In this document: one piece after another, positions 30,157-37,801 of the stretch
Position numbering within the stretch: position 1 is the first letter of the stretch
How the letters are laid out: every line of letters begins with the position of its first letter
NCBI GenBank assembly: GCA_930986425.1
Contig: CAKNJR010000014.1
Location: 1-42,596 of the forward strand
DNA: 42,596 bases
Direction: 5' to 3'
Origin: an uncultured Clostridium sp.
GTDB lineage: Bacteria > Bacillota > Clostridia > TANB77 > CAG-508
Translations under genes and position numbers: made by a program
The notes under the pieces: generated by a model
Seen by the model: only the letters and a program-made list of their open reading frames with translations
Database searches by the model: none
Told to the model about the DNA's origin: nothing

Positions 30157-30654
30157 TTGAAAATGAACAATTTAGCAAAAGATGAAAAAGGAAATATAAA
30201 CTGGGAAAATTTTAAAAAAATTAAATACGTATTGGTACCTCTGATTATTGGTGGAATTGTAGGCCTTGCTATATCAAGCTTTATTGATTATGACATTCTA
30301 AACAAGCCTGCATTTGCTCCTCCTAAGCTTGCTTTTCCAATTGCTTGGACTATTTTGTATATTTTAATGGGGATTTCCTATGGAATTATTAATGAAAAAA
30401 ATTTAAATGATTATAAAACTAAATCCTTATATTATTCACAGCTTGGTGTAAATGCTCTATGGTCAGTAATCTTCTTTATATTTAAATGGAGATTATTTGC
30501 TTTTATTTGGATTATTCTTTTAGATCTTTTAGTAATTTTTATGGCTATTAATTTTTATAAAAAGAATAAACTTTCTGGACTTTTACAAATCCCATATATA
30601 ATTTGGATATTATTTGCTACTTATTTAAATTGGGGATTTTACATTTTGAATTAA
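30157..30654 (+). CDS. tspO: TspO/MBR family membrane protein
   Basis: This is a five-helix membrane protein of the TspO/peripheral benzodiazepine receptor family, which binds porphyrins and other ligands. Family hallmarks are KPAFAPPKLAFPIAWTILYILMGISY and LNALWS-like VNALWSVIFF. Starts are uncertain: GTG 30148 overlaps the ribosome site, TTG 30157 has GGGTG six bases upstream and is my choice (165 residues), and ATG 30163 is possible. An N-terminal extension of about 20 polar residues precedes the first helix. A terminator follows at 30664. Confidence 0.88.
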   Translation: MKMNNLAKDEKGNINWENFKKIKYVLVPLIIGGIVGLAISSFIDYDILNKPAFAPPKLAFPIAWTILYILMGISYGIINEKNLNDYKTKSLYYSQLGVNALWSVIFFIFKWRLFAFIWIILLDLLVIFMAINFYKKNKLSGLLQIPYIIWILFATYLNWGFYILN

Positions 30655-30663
30655 CACAAAATT

Positions 30664-30691
30664 AGGAGCTACTTTTTAGATAGCTCCTTTT
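30664..30691 (+). terminator. bidirectional terminator between tspO and hsp20
   Basis: AGGAGCTA/TAGCTCCT stem with TTTT on the plus strand and TAATTTT on the minus strand. It lies between two convergent genes. Confidence 0.8.
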
Positions 30692-30704
30692 GTTGCAACT
30701 TTTA

Positions 30705-31124
30705 TTAGTCTCCGATTTGAATATATTTTTTGTTTGGTAAATCTTTCTTTTCGTTCTTTTTAGGTATTTCTATTTTTAGTATACCGTTTTTGAAAGATGC
30801 TTTGATTTCATCCTCTTTAACTTCATCTCCTATATAGAAGCTTCTTGAGCAAGAGCCTTCATATCTTTCTCTTCTAACAAATTTACCATCTTCTTTTTCT
30901 TCATTTTTCTTTGTGCTAGATGCGTGTACTGTTAAGTATCCATCTTCAATTTCGATTTTTACATCATTTTTGTCATATCCAGGTAAGTCAATATCTATTA
31001 GATATTTATCACCCTTTTCTTTAATATCAGTTTTCATTACTCTGCTTTCACCTTCTGTAAAAAATGGATCTGAGAAAATGTCATCCAATAAATCGAATCT
31101 GTTTCTTCTTGGTATCATCATCAT
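30705..31124 (-). CDS. hsp20: small heat-shock protein, Hsp20/alpha-crystallin family
   Basis: This is an ATP-independent holdase chaperone of 139 residues. A short N-terminal arm (MIPRRNRFDLLDDIFSDPFF) precedes the alpha-crystallin domain (about 35-125), with the signature YLIDIDLPGYDKNDVKIEIEDGYLTV and SFKNGILKIEIPK. The C-terminal extension holds the IxI-type segment KYIQIGD. Three consecutive ATG codons lie at 31116-31124; AAGGAAG is nine bases upstream of the first. A CIRCE element overlaps its promoter, so HrcA control together with groESL is expected. Confidence 0.95.
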   Translation of the reverse strand: MMMIPRRNRFDLLDDIFSDPFFTEGESRVMKTDIKEKGDKYLIDIDLPGYDKNDVKIEIEDGYLTVHASSTKKNEEKEDGKFVRRERYEGSCSRSFYIGDEVKEDEIKASFKNGILKIEIPKKNEKKDLPNKKYIQIGD

Positions 31125-31218
31125 ATAAATCTACTTCCTTTCATTTTATGTGTTGATGCCATAAAAGGTAAGCACATATATATTTTTTGTAAAAGCTCTT
31201 CTTAACTTTTACATTATT

Positions 31219-31246
31219 ATTATATCACCATTTTAGCAAATTACAA
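31219..31246 (-). promoter_or_regulatory. hsp20 promoter
   Basis: On the minus strand TTGTAA (31241-31246) and TATAAT (31219-31224) are separated by 16 bases. The -35 lies inside the CIRCE element. Confidence 0.7.
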
Positions 31247-31259
31247 GTAGGAGTGCTAA
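31233..31259 (-). promoter_or_regulatory. CIRCE-type operator of hsp20
   Basis: On the plus strand TTAGCAAAT, nine bases, GAGTGCTAA. The right arm is a perfect CIRCE half; the left arm keeps its outer six bases. It covers the -35 and lies about 110 bases upstream of the ATG. Confidence 0.85.
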
Positions 31260-31373
31260 TTTTTCACAAAAGTTTCACAGTTCTTCTATAATGCCTTTGT
31301 TTCAATATTTTGCTAATTTATATATATGATTTTTTCAATTAAATGAAGTCTTCAACTGAGAAAAAATATAAAA

Positions 31374-32444
31374 TTATTGTATTTCACTTGGCATATTTTC
31401 ATACAAAGGAATGATAAAATTATAATTTCCATCTATGCCATTTGAATTTTCATATATTTCCTTCATATTAGATGCTTCTGATTCAGGTGCAAAAAGGTTT
31501 TGCATATATTGATGCTCATATAAATCTTCATCCCTGTTGTAGTTTACTACATCGAATTTTTGTAAGTATAACGTGTTTTGTCCAACATTTATATACCCTT
31601 CTTTTACAAAGTTAATTCCTCCAAGTAGTGCTTTTTCTAATGAGTCCCAACCTTGTTCATATGCATATTTTGCAGCATTTGTTAGTATTTCTTCAGTAGA
31701 ATTGCCACTTGCTTTTATATTAAATGGATTATATACCACTACTCCATTATATTCATAACCTTTAGAAAGCTTTGTTCCTTCTCTTCCTTGCTCTTGAATT
31801 AACCTTGAAGCCACAAAATATGCATCTAAATTTGCTGTTTTACATGCTTCAATTAAAGTATTAGCAATATTTTCGCCTTCTAAAAATGTATTATTAGTTA
31901 TATAACTCATTCCATCTAGCGTGTATACTTCATCTGTATAGTTTAACTCTTTAAACTGAAATATATTTTCTTCAGTCAATATATTTCTTGGATCCATTTG
32001 ATGTGCTATTGCAATTTTTGATGCACATAGCCAATGACCATTGTCAAAAGTTTTATCCTTATCTATTTCGCATACCCAATTTTCTGGATAATCCATATAA
32101 TCTGGAATGAGATTTAAAGGATTTGTTCGCATATTTGAATGACCTTCATTTGTAATTACTTCATTCCAATCTAGCTTTGTATAGAAAAGAGTAAAATTCC
32201 AATTAAGATGTTTACTCTTTAGTTCATCTATTAAAGCCTTGTATCCTGGGTACTTTTCTTCATCTAAATTTTCTCCGTCATAGGCTACATATTTTTGCCT
32301 TTGCATATCATTAATAATGGCAATAGTAAGTGCCAATGTTAAAATAATAACTGCTATAATTGATATTGCAATTATTATTTTTATTTTTGGACTTAAACTT
32401 TTTAATTTTCTTATTATATTTATAAATACATTTTTATTATCCAT
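31374..32444 (-). CDS. membrane-anchored glucosaminidase-like cell-wall hydrolase
   Basis: This 356-residue protein has a cytosolic N-terminus, one transmembrane segment (about 22-46) and an extracytoplasmic domain. About residues 190-320 resemble the endo-beta-N-acetylglucosaminidase (GH73/LytD-like) fold: ASRLIQEQG with a candidate catalytic Glu, YNPFNIKASG, AAKYAYEQGWDSLEKALLGG and GQNTLYLQKFDV. Such enzymes cleave the MurNAc/GlcNAc glycan strand. The N-terminal outer part (about 60-180) is family-specific and of unknown role. It starts four bases after the stop of the CmpB-like membrane protein, so the pair is an operon. Confidence 0.8.
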   Translation of the reverse strand: MDNKNVFINIIRKLKSLSPKIKIIIAISIIAVIILTLALTIAIINDMQRQKYVAYDGENLDEEKYPGYKALIDELKSKHLNWNFTLFYTKLDWNEVITNEGHSNMRTNPLNLIPDYMDYPENWVCEIDKDKTFDNGHWLCASKIAIAHQMDPRNILTEENIFQFKELNYTDEVYTLDGMSYITNNTFLEGENIANTLIEACKTANLDAYFVASRLIQEQGREGTKLSKGYEYNGVVVYNPFNIKASGNSTEEILTNAAKYAYEQGWDSLEKALLGGINFVKEGYINVGQNTLYLQKFDVVNYNRDEDLYEHQYMQNLFAPESEASNMKEIYENSNGIDGNYNFIIPLYENMPSEIQ

Positions 32445-32448
32445 ATTA

Positions 32449-33273
32449 TTACCTATTTTTCTTATTAATTTCTATCTTTTTATTTGCTACTTCTTTTCCC
32501 TTTTCAAATGCTTTTTTGCTCATTTCTACGGCTTTCTTTCCTTTATCTGCTGTATCACTTGCAACTTTTTTTACTTTTTCAGCTGCCTTTTCTGCTGTAT
32601 CATTAGCTACTTTCTTTACCTTTTCTTTTATTGTTTCTAAGTCAGGGAATGCATCAAGTAATCTTCTACCTTTCCAGTTTGTTTTAAGTAATTCTCTTGC
32701 TTTTGCAGTAATTTCATATGTGTCATCCTTTTTATTTTGTGCTGCTACTTTTTTTACAGTGGAAGTAACTTTTGAAATTACATTACATGATATAATCATA
32801 TCTACTATTAATATAATGAACAATACTAAACTTATTATTTTTGATACATCCGATGGTATATAGCTCAATAAATTGTAGAAAAAAGGATTTAGTACATATA
32901 TAATAATTAATCCAAGTATTCCAAACGGAATCATTGTTTCTAAGCAAATTCTACCATTAATATTAAATTTGTTATTACTATAATCCCACCATCTTGCGTG
33001 GAATAGTTTTTCCATTATCCAACTTGTAAAATATTCTAGCAAGCCACATAATATTACTGCCATACAAAATACTACGAACCAATCATCTCTATAATTCGTA
33101 AGTACTAAAGTTATAAGAATTGCTCCACATCCATATATAGGGCAGATTGGACTAATTAAAAATCCTCTATTCACTACCTTTTTTTCTACTATTGAACAAT
33201 TTATTACTTCTACAACCCATCCTAAAAATGAGTATATTATAAACAAAATAAAATAAGTTGATAAATTTTCCAT
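32449..33273 (-). CDS. CmpB-like (PF06541) membrane protein with Lys/Ala-rich helical tail
   Basis: Residues 1 to about 170 form a membrane domain with about five helices and the conserved FLGWVVEV, NRGFLISPICPIYGCGA, EYFTSWIMEKLFHARWWDYS and NGRICLET motifs of the 'ABC_trans_CmpB' family. That name is historical; transport is not shown. Residues about 175-274 are cytosolic, Lys/Ala/Glu-rich and repetitive (KVKKVANDTAEKAAE, KVKKVASDTADKGKK, AVEMSKKAFEKGKE), predicting a long amphipathic or coiled helix. The whole family is often next to wall-active enzymes; here it is directly upstream of the glucosaminidase-like gene. Confidence 0.8.
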   Translation of the reverse strand: MENLSTYFILFIIYSFLGWVVEVINCSIVEKKVVNRGFLISPICPIYGCGAILITLVLTNYRDDWFVVFCMAVILCGLLEYFTSWIMEKLFHARWWDYSNNKFNINGRICLETMIPFGILGLIIIYVLNPFFYNLLSYIPSDVSKIISLVLFIILIVDMIISCNVISKVTSTVKKVAAQNKKDDTYEITAKARELLKTNWKGRRLLDAFPDLETIKEKVKKVANDTAEKAAEKVKKVASDTADKGKKAVEMSKKAFEKGKEVANKKIEINKKNR

Positions 33274-33326
33274 AATTTCTTTCCTTTATTATTTTTATGA
33301 CATATATATTAGCATAATATACAAAA

Positions 33327-33353
33327 AATGTAAACTCTTTTTAAGTTTACATT
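33327..33353 (-). terminator. sigK terminator
   Basis: AATGTAAACT/AGTTTACATT perfect 10-bp stem followed by TTTTTT on the minus strand, about 75 bases past the sigK stop. Confidence 0.85.
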
Positions 33354-33367
33354 CTTTCTGAGACGCT

Positions 33368-33426
33368 ATCAATTAGGACTCTTCTTTTTGACATTATCGT
33401 GTTAAGCAAGGGACGTCCCCATTGAT
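33368..33426. repeat. intergenic repeat copy with palindromic GGGACGTCCC, downstream of sigK
   Basis: ATCAAT (33368-33373) and ATTGAT (33421-33426) flank a segment containing the perfect palindrome GGGACGTCCC (33410-33419). It adjoins the sigK stop codon. The core resembles the elements at 14896, 16799 and 36842. Confidence 0.55.
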
Positions 33427-33428
33427 AC

Positions 33429-34127
33429 TCATTCTTTTATTTCTTTTGCTAGCTTTCCAATTGCTTTTGTTTCAATCCTCGATACATATGAACGAGATAT
33501 TCCCAAATTTTTAGCGATTTCTTTTTGTGTTTTTGGTTCTTTCCCATTGAGTCCAAATCTTAGTTCTATTATTGTTCTTTCTCTATTTTTTAAAACCTTT
33601 TTAATTTTCTCATAAAGTTTGCTTATTTTCATTTTCAAGTCAACTTCTTCTTCTATTGGTTTATCATTGTTTTCTAAGACCTCTCCCAGTCTTACAGTAT
33701 TATCATCTTTATCTTTTCCTATTGGGTCTTCTAAGTAAACTTCTGAATTTGTTTTCTTATTAGACCTCAAATACATCAAAATTTCATTATCTATACATTT
33801 TGATATATATGTCGAAAGTTTTATTGATTTTTCTGGATTATAACTGTTTATTCCTTTTATTAAACCAATTGACCCTATTGATATTAAATCATCTTGGTCT
33901 ACATTGGTATTATTGTACTTTTTGCATACATGTGCAACAAGTCTTAAATTATGTTCTATTAAAATATTCTTTGCGTCTTGGTCTCCTTCTCTCATTTTTT
34001 CTACATACATTCTTTCGTCTTCTTGCGAAAGACTTTCCGGAAAGAGACTGTTGTTTGATATGTATCCAAGCACAAAAAGGCCACTGCCTAAAAAAGCTAA
34101 GAATCCAGAGATTGTAATTTCTAGCAT
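33429..34127 (-). CDS. sigK: RNA polymerase sporulation sigma factor SigK, with pro-sequence
   Basis: SigK is the late mother-cell sigma factor that drives coat and cortex genes in endospore formers. This one has 232 residues. A hydrophobic pro-sequence (about 1-27, ISGFLAFLGSGLFVLGYISNN) precedes FPESLS. Region 2 shows LIEHNLRLVAHVCKKY, DDLISIGSIGLIKGI and CIDNEILMYLR. Region 4 shows LRFGLNGKEPKTQKEIAKNLGISRSYVSRIE. The start ATG has GGAGGTG five bases upstream. The gene is contiguous, with no skin-like insertion. Retention of the pro-sequence implies proteolytic activation by a SpoIVFB-type protease. Confidence 0.93.
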   Translation of the reverse strand: MLEITISGFLAFLGSGLFVLGYISNNSLFPESLSQEDERMYVEKMREGDQDAKNILIEHNLRLVAHVCKKYNNTNVDQDDLISIGSIGLIKGINSYNPEKSIKLSTYISKCIDNEILMYLRSNKKTNSEVYLEDPIGKDKDDNTVRLGEVLENNDKPIEEEVDLKMKISKLYEKIKKVLKNRERTIIELRFGLNGKEPKTQKEIAKNLGISRSYVSRIETKAIGKLAKEIKE

Positions 34128-34254
34128 TTATACACCTCCATTGGATAATGTGTTTATATTTTTCTAGCCTGCACAGCTAATTTATAACCACATTTTTCTT
34201 TCTCATACTTTAATTATATTCTTTAGCTTTTTTATTGTGCCTGACCTCTTGAAA

Positions 34255-35484
34255 TTATTTCTTCTTTCTAATTATCCAGCCTTCTTCACATTTCATTGGT
34301 AAATGCATTAGTACTTTTTGACCATCTTTTCCCGGATTTACAAACTCTATTTCTTCTCCAGTTTCATCATTCCACATTTTATTAATTGTAAATTCTTCTA
34401 CTTCTATTTTATATGGAATAATTATTTCCATTTTGTCTCCAACTTGAAGTCTATTTTTTACTGCTAATACTGATTTATCTTCATTATATTCTACAACTTG
34501 TGCTGCATATTCGTAATTTGGATTATATTGTTTTCCTTCATACTCTTGGAAATCTTTATTGTTTTTGTCATCAAAGAAAAATGTTGTTAATCCTCTTGTT
34601 TTTGTTTTTTCTAATTCTTTTAAGTATTTTGTATAATCATAAGAATTTGGCGCTTTTACATAGTCATCTATGGCTGCTCTATACACATTTACTACACTTG
34701 CTAAGTAATATTCTGACTTTAATCTTCCTTCAATTTTTAGACTATTTACTCCCATTTCTATAATTTCTGGAATTTGCTCTATTAAGCATAAATCTTTTGA
34801 AGAAAGTATGTATGTTCCATTTGTATCTGTTTCTACTGGCATTAGATTTCCAGGATTTTGTTTTTCTTCTAAGTATAAATTATATGCCCATCTACAACTT
34901 TGTGCGCAGTCGCCTAAGTTTGCATTTCTACAAGATAGAAAATCACTTAAATAACATCTTCCTGAATATGCCCAACAAATTGCACCATGTACAAATATTT
35001 CAGTTTCTAACCCTTGTGGAGTATTTTCAATCAAGTATTTTATTTGCTCTTTATTCATTTCTCTTGAAAGTATTACTCTTTTTGCTCCATTTCTGTACCA
35101 AAAGTTAGCTGTGTGGCTACTTAAAGTATTTGCTTGAGTACTTATGTGTATTGGAATATCTGGTGCTAGTTCTCTTATTAAATCTATTACTCCGCCATCT
35201 GATGCTATTATTCCATCTACTGCTAGTTTATTTAGTATTTTTACTTGATTTGCAATTTCTTCATACATGCTATCCTGTGCGTATATGTTTATAGCGGCAT
35301 ATACTTTTTTGCCAATGTTATGTGCATATTTTATTGTATTAGCTAATTCTTCATTATCTACTTCTGCCCTGCTTCTTAGTGATAATGCTCCTGTTCCACA
35401 ATAAATTGCATCTGCTCCATATTTGAATGCTACTTTTGCTTTTTCGTATGAACCTGCTGGTGCTAATAATTCTGGTTTCTCCAT
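34255..35484 (-). CDS. trhP: U32 family protein, TrhP-like tRNA 5-hydroxyuridine synthesis protein
   Basis: U32 proteins of this type (YegQ/TrhP, YrrO) are required for 5-hydroxyuridine at position 34 of tRNAs, using prephenate as the likely oxygen source; they were formerly annotated as collagenase-like peptidases. The 409 residues fit. The opening is PELLAPAGSYEKAKVAF, and the U32 signature EIFVHGAICWAYSGRCYLS is followed by clustered cysteines (Cys in SDFLSCRNANLGDCAQSC), consistent with iron-sulfur binding. The C-terminal beta domain (about 325-405) has LQVGDKMEI. A single U32 gene is present here; some genomes carry a TrhP1/TrhP2 pair. Confidence 0.85.
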   Translation of the reverse strand: MEKPELLAPAGSYEKAKVAFKYGADAIYCGTGALSLRSRAEVDNEELANTIKYAHNIGKKVYAAINIYAQDSMYEEIANQVKILNKLAVDGIIASDGGVIDLIRELAPDIPIHISTQANTLSSHTANFWYRNGAKRVILSREMNKEQIKYLIENTPQGLETEIFVHGAICWAYSGRCYLSDFLSCRNANLGDCAQSCRWAYNLYLEEKQNPGNLMPVETDTNGTYILSSKDLCLIEQIPEIIEMGVNSLKIEGRLKSEYYLASVVNVYRAAIDDYVKAPNSYDYTKYLKELEKTKTRGLTTFFFDDKNNKDFQEYEGKQYNPNYEYAAQVVEYNEDKSVLAVKNRLQVGDKMEIIIPYKIEVEEFTINKMWNDETGEEIEFVNPGKDGQKVLMHLPMKCEEGWIIRKKK

Positions 35485-35574
35485 ATTTTTATTCCTTTCT
35501 ATATTTTAAAATTTTGATTTATATTAGTCTTAATTAAGTTTATTTAAAATTCTCTACTTATATGAGCTATATCT

Positions 35575-35603
35575 ATTATACTTAGTTTTTGTAGTTATTT
35601 CAA
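35575..35603 (-). promoter_or_regulatory. promoter of the U32/TrhP-like gene
   Basis: On the minus strand TTGAAA (35598-35603) and TATAAT (35575-35580) are spaced by 17 bases, about 90 bases upstream of the ATG. Confidence 0.7.
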
Positions 35604-35657
35604 GAGTTTCATCTATCTTAATTGAGTAGTATTGAAATTTTATAATATTTTAAAGAG

Positions 35658-35690
35658 AAAAAACTAGGAGCCGCAACTCCTAGTTTTTTT
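35658..35690 (-). terminator. terminator of the NifU-like/GGGtGRT transcript
   Basis: AAAAAACTAGGAG/CTCCTAGTTTTTT with a 6-base loop: symmetrical and usable on both strands. It lies about 90 bases past the GGGtGRT stop. Confidence 0.9.
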
Positions 35691-35777
35691 GGTTATACCT
35701 TTGCTTAATTTGGTAAGATACTATTTATATTATATATTGATTTCCTAATAATGTCAATAGTTTTCTTTACAATCCCA

Positions 35778-36779
35778 CTATTTCATAGCTTCTTCAACTG
35801 CAACAGCTACAGCAACTGAAGCTCCAACCATTGGGTTATTACCCATTCCTATTAGTCCCATCATTTCAACGTGTGCTGGTACTGATGAAGAACCTGCGAA
35901 TTGTGCATCTGAGTGCATTCTTCCCATAGTATCTGTCATACCATATGAAGCTGGACCAGCTGCCATATTGTCTGGGTGTAATGTTCTTCCTGTTCCACCA
36001 CCTGATGCAACTGAGAAGTATTTCTTTCCTGCTTCTAATCTTTCTTTTTTGTATGTTCCTGCAACTGGATGTTGGAATCTTGTTGGGTTTGTAGAGTTAC
36101 CTGTTATAGATATATCTACATCTTCTAGCCACATTATAGCTACACCTTCTCTAACATCGTTTGCACCATAACATCTAACTTTACTTCTATCTCCATTTGA
36201 GTAAGCGATTTCTTCTACAACATTAACTTTACCTGTGTAGTAGTCAAAATCTGTTTTTACATATGTAAATCCATTTACTCTTGAAATTATTTGAGCTGCG
36301 TCTTTTCCAAGACCATTTAATATAACTCTTAGAGGAGTTTTTCTAACTTTGTTAGCTGAATTTGCAATTCCAATTGCTCCTTCTGCTGCTGCAAAGCTTT
36401 CATGTCCTGCTAAGAATGCAAAGCATTTTGTGTCTTCTGATAATAGCATAGATGCTAAGTTTCCATGTCCTAATCCAACTTTTCTGTCATCTGCAACTGA
36501 ACCTGGGATACAAAAAGCTTGTAAGCCTTCGCCTATTGCTTTAGCTGCATCTGCTGCTTTTGTACATCCTTTTTTTATAGCTATTGCTGCGCCTAGAGTA
36601 TATGCCCAGCATGCATTTTCAAAGCAAATTGGTTGTACTCCTTTAACTATTTCATATGGATTAAATCCTTTGTCTGTGCATATTTTTAAAGCATCTTCAA
36701 AATCTTTTATTCCGTATTTTTCCATAACTGGTTTTATTTGATTTATTCTTCTTTCATAACTTTCAAATGTAACTGCCAT
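35778..36779 (-). CDS. GGGtGRT protein
   Basis: This 333-residue cytosolic protein is recognised by its namesake motif SVASGGGTGRTLHPDNM, with other conserved stretches such as AGHESFAAAEGAIGIANSANK and VPAHVEMMGLIGMGNNPMVGAS. Several cysteines lie in the first 100 residues (CTDKG, QPICFENACW, KGCTKAAD, AFCIPG). The family occurs in anaerobes, usually beside a NifU-like iron-sulfur scaffold protein, as here. No biochemical function is established to my knowledge. The ribosome site is AGGAGG. It is downstream of the NifU-like gene, separated by a 248-base structured gap. Confidence 0.92.
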   Translation of the reverse strand: MAVTFESYERRINQIKPVMEKYGIKDFEDALKICTDKGFNPYEIVKGVQPICFENACWAYTLGAAIAIKKGCTKAADAAKAIGEGLQAFCIPGSVADDRKVGLGHGNLASMLLSEDTKCFAFLAGHESFAAAEGAIGIANSANKVRKTPLRVILNGLGKDAAQIISRVNGFTYVKTDFDYYTGKVNVVEEIAYSNGDRSKVRCYGANDVREGVAIMWLEDVDISITGNSTNPTRFQHPVAGTYKKERLEAGKKYFSVASGGGTGRTLHPDNMAAGPASYGMTDTMGRMHSDAQFAGSSSVPAHVEMMGLIGMGNNPMVGASVAVAVAVEEAMK

Positions 36780-36841
36780 TTAATTTTCCTCCTAATTAAT
36801 AATATTATTGTACATATTAATGATTTTAATATAAGCAATTT

Positions 36842-36885
36842 ATCAATTTTTGCTCTCTATCAAGTTTTACGTTTTGGTCCGTCCC
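36842..36885. repeat. intergenic repeat copy upstream of the GGGtGRT gene
   Basis: ATCAAT (36842-36847), TTTTACGTTTTG (36865-36876) and CGTCCC (36880-36885), in the same order as at 16799-16838. Confidence 0.6.
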
Positions 36886-36928
36886 AAATTTAAGATTTTA
36901 AACGAATTAAAAGTAGTATATTGCTAGG

Positions 36929-37023
36929 AAAACGAGTAAAAACTTTTGAGATTATACGCTTTTGTATATCGAAAAAGTTTTTGCGATGTTTGACAACGCA
37001 AGATGCTGCTTTTTATTCGTTTT
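36929..37023. ncRNA. candidate structured RNA or palindromic element between the NifU-like and GGGtGRT genes
   Basis: The outer 14-bp stem AAAACGAGTAAAAA (36929-36942) pairs with TTTTTATTCGTTTT (37010-37023), with one G-T pair on the plus strand. Inside are an ACTTTT/AAAAGT stem carrying TATAC/GTATA at its tip, and a TTGCG/CGCAA hairpin. The result is a three-way-junction-like fold. It could be a leader RNA, a processing site or a small mobile palindrome. The strand is undecided. Confidence 0.4.
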
Positions 37024-37027
37024 AGTA

Positions 37028-37720
37028 TTACTCTTTTCTTGGGTCTATTTTCTTAACTGCCTCATCAAATCTTCCATATGTTCCAGATGCTTTTTCTATT
37101 GCTTCCATTGCATCCATTCCTTTTTTGATGTTATCCATCATTTTGCCCATATGTACATATTTGTAACCAATTATTTGGTCATCTTTATCTAGTCCAAGTT
37201 CTACTATGTATCCTTCTGTTAATTGTAAATATCTTGGTCCTTTTAATGTGCTTGAATAAATTGTTCCTACTTGTGATGTATGACCTTTTCCTAAGTCTTC
37301 TAGTCCTGCTCCTACTGGAAGTCCACCCTCTGAGAATGCAGTTTGTGTTCTTCCATATACTATTTGTAAGAATAATTCTCTCATTGCTGTATTTATGGCA
37401 TCACATACTAAGTCTGTATTTAATGCTTCTAGTATTGTTTTTCCTGTTAATATTTCACCTGCCATAGCTGCTGAATGTGTCATTCCTGAACATCCTATTG
37501 TTTCTATTAAAGCTTCTTGAATTACACCATCTTTTACATTAAGTGTTAATTTACAAGCTCCTTGTTGTGGTGCACACCAGCCAACACCATGTGTTAAGCC
37601 TGAAATATCTTTTATTTCACTTGCTTTAACCCATTTTCCTTCTTCTGGTATTGGTGCTGGTCCATGATTTACACCTTTTTTTACTACACACATATCTTCT
37701 AGTTCTTTTGAATAGTTCAT
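37028..37720 (-). CDS. NifU-like iron-sulfur cluster assembly scaffold protein
   Basis: This 230-residue protein resembles the IscU/NifU scaffold fold: VGWCAPQQGACKLTLNVKDGVI, then IETIGCSGMTHSAAMAGEILTG. The Gly-Cys-Ser motif resembles the cluster-binding loop. Additional C-terminal residues (about 150-230) are typical of the subgroup paired with GGGtGRT proteins. A role in building or delivering an Fe-S cluster to the partner is inferred from fold and neighbourhood. It starts with GGAGG seven to eight bases upstream, is transcribed before the GGGtGRT gene, and lies 82 bases after the YezG-like gene. Confidence 0.88.
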   Translation of the reverse strand: MNYSKELEDMCVVKKGVNHGPAPIPEEGKWVKASEIKDISGLTHGVGWCAPQQGACKLTLNVKDGVIQEALIETIGCSGMTHSAAMAGEILTGKTILEALNTDLVCDAINTAMRELFLQIVYGRTQTAFSEGGLPVGAGLEDLGKGHTSQVGTIYSSTLKGPRYLQLTEGYIVELGLDKDDQIIGYKYVHMGKMMDNIKKGMDAMEAIEKASGTYGRFDEAVKKIDPRKE

Positions 37721-37758
37721 TTTGTTTTCCTCCTTGCTTTTTTATTATTGTATTTTTA

Positions 37759-37776
37759 CAATCTTTAAAAAGATTG
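37759..37776 (-). promoter_or_regulatory. small hairpin between the YezG-like and NifU-like genes
   Basis: Perfect CAATCTTT/AAAGATTG stem with a two-base loop, about 40 bases upstream of the NifU-like ATG. It is not followed by a T-run on the minus strand, so it is a weak terminator at best. Confidence 0.35.
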
Positions 37777-37801
37777 CATAAATTTACTATTTTTATGTAT
37801 T

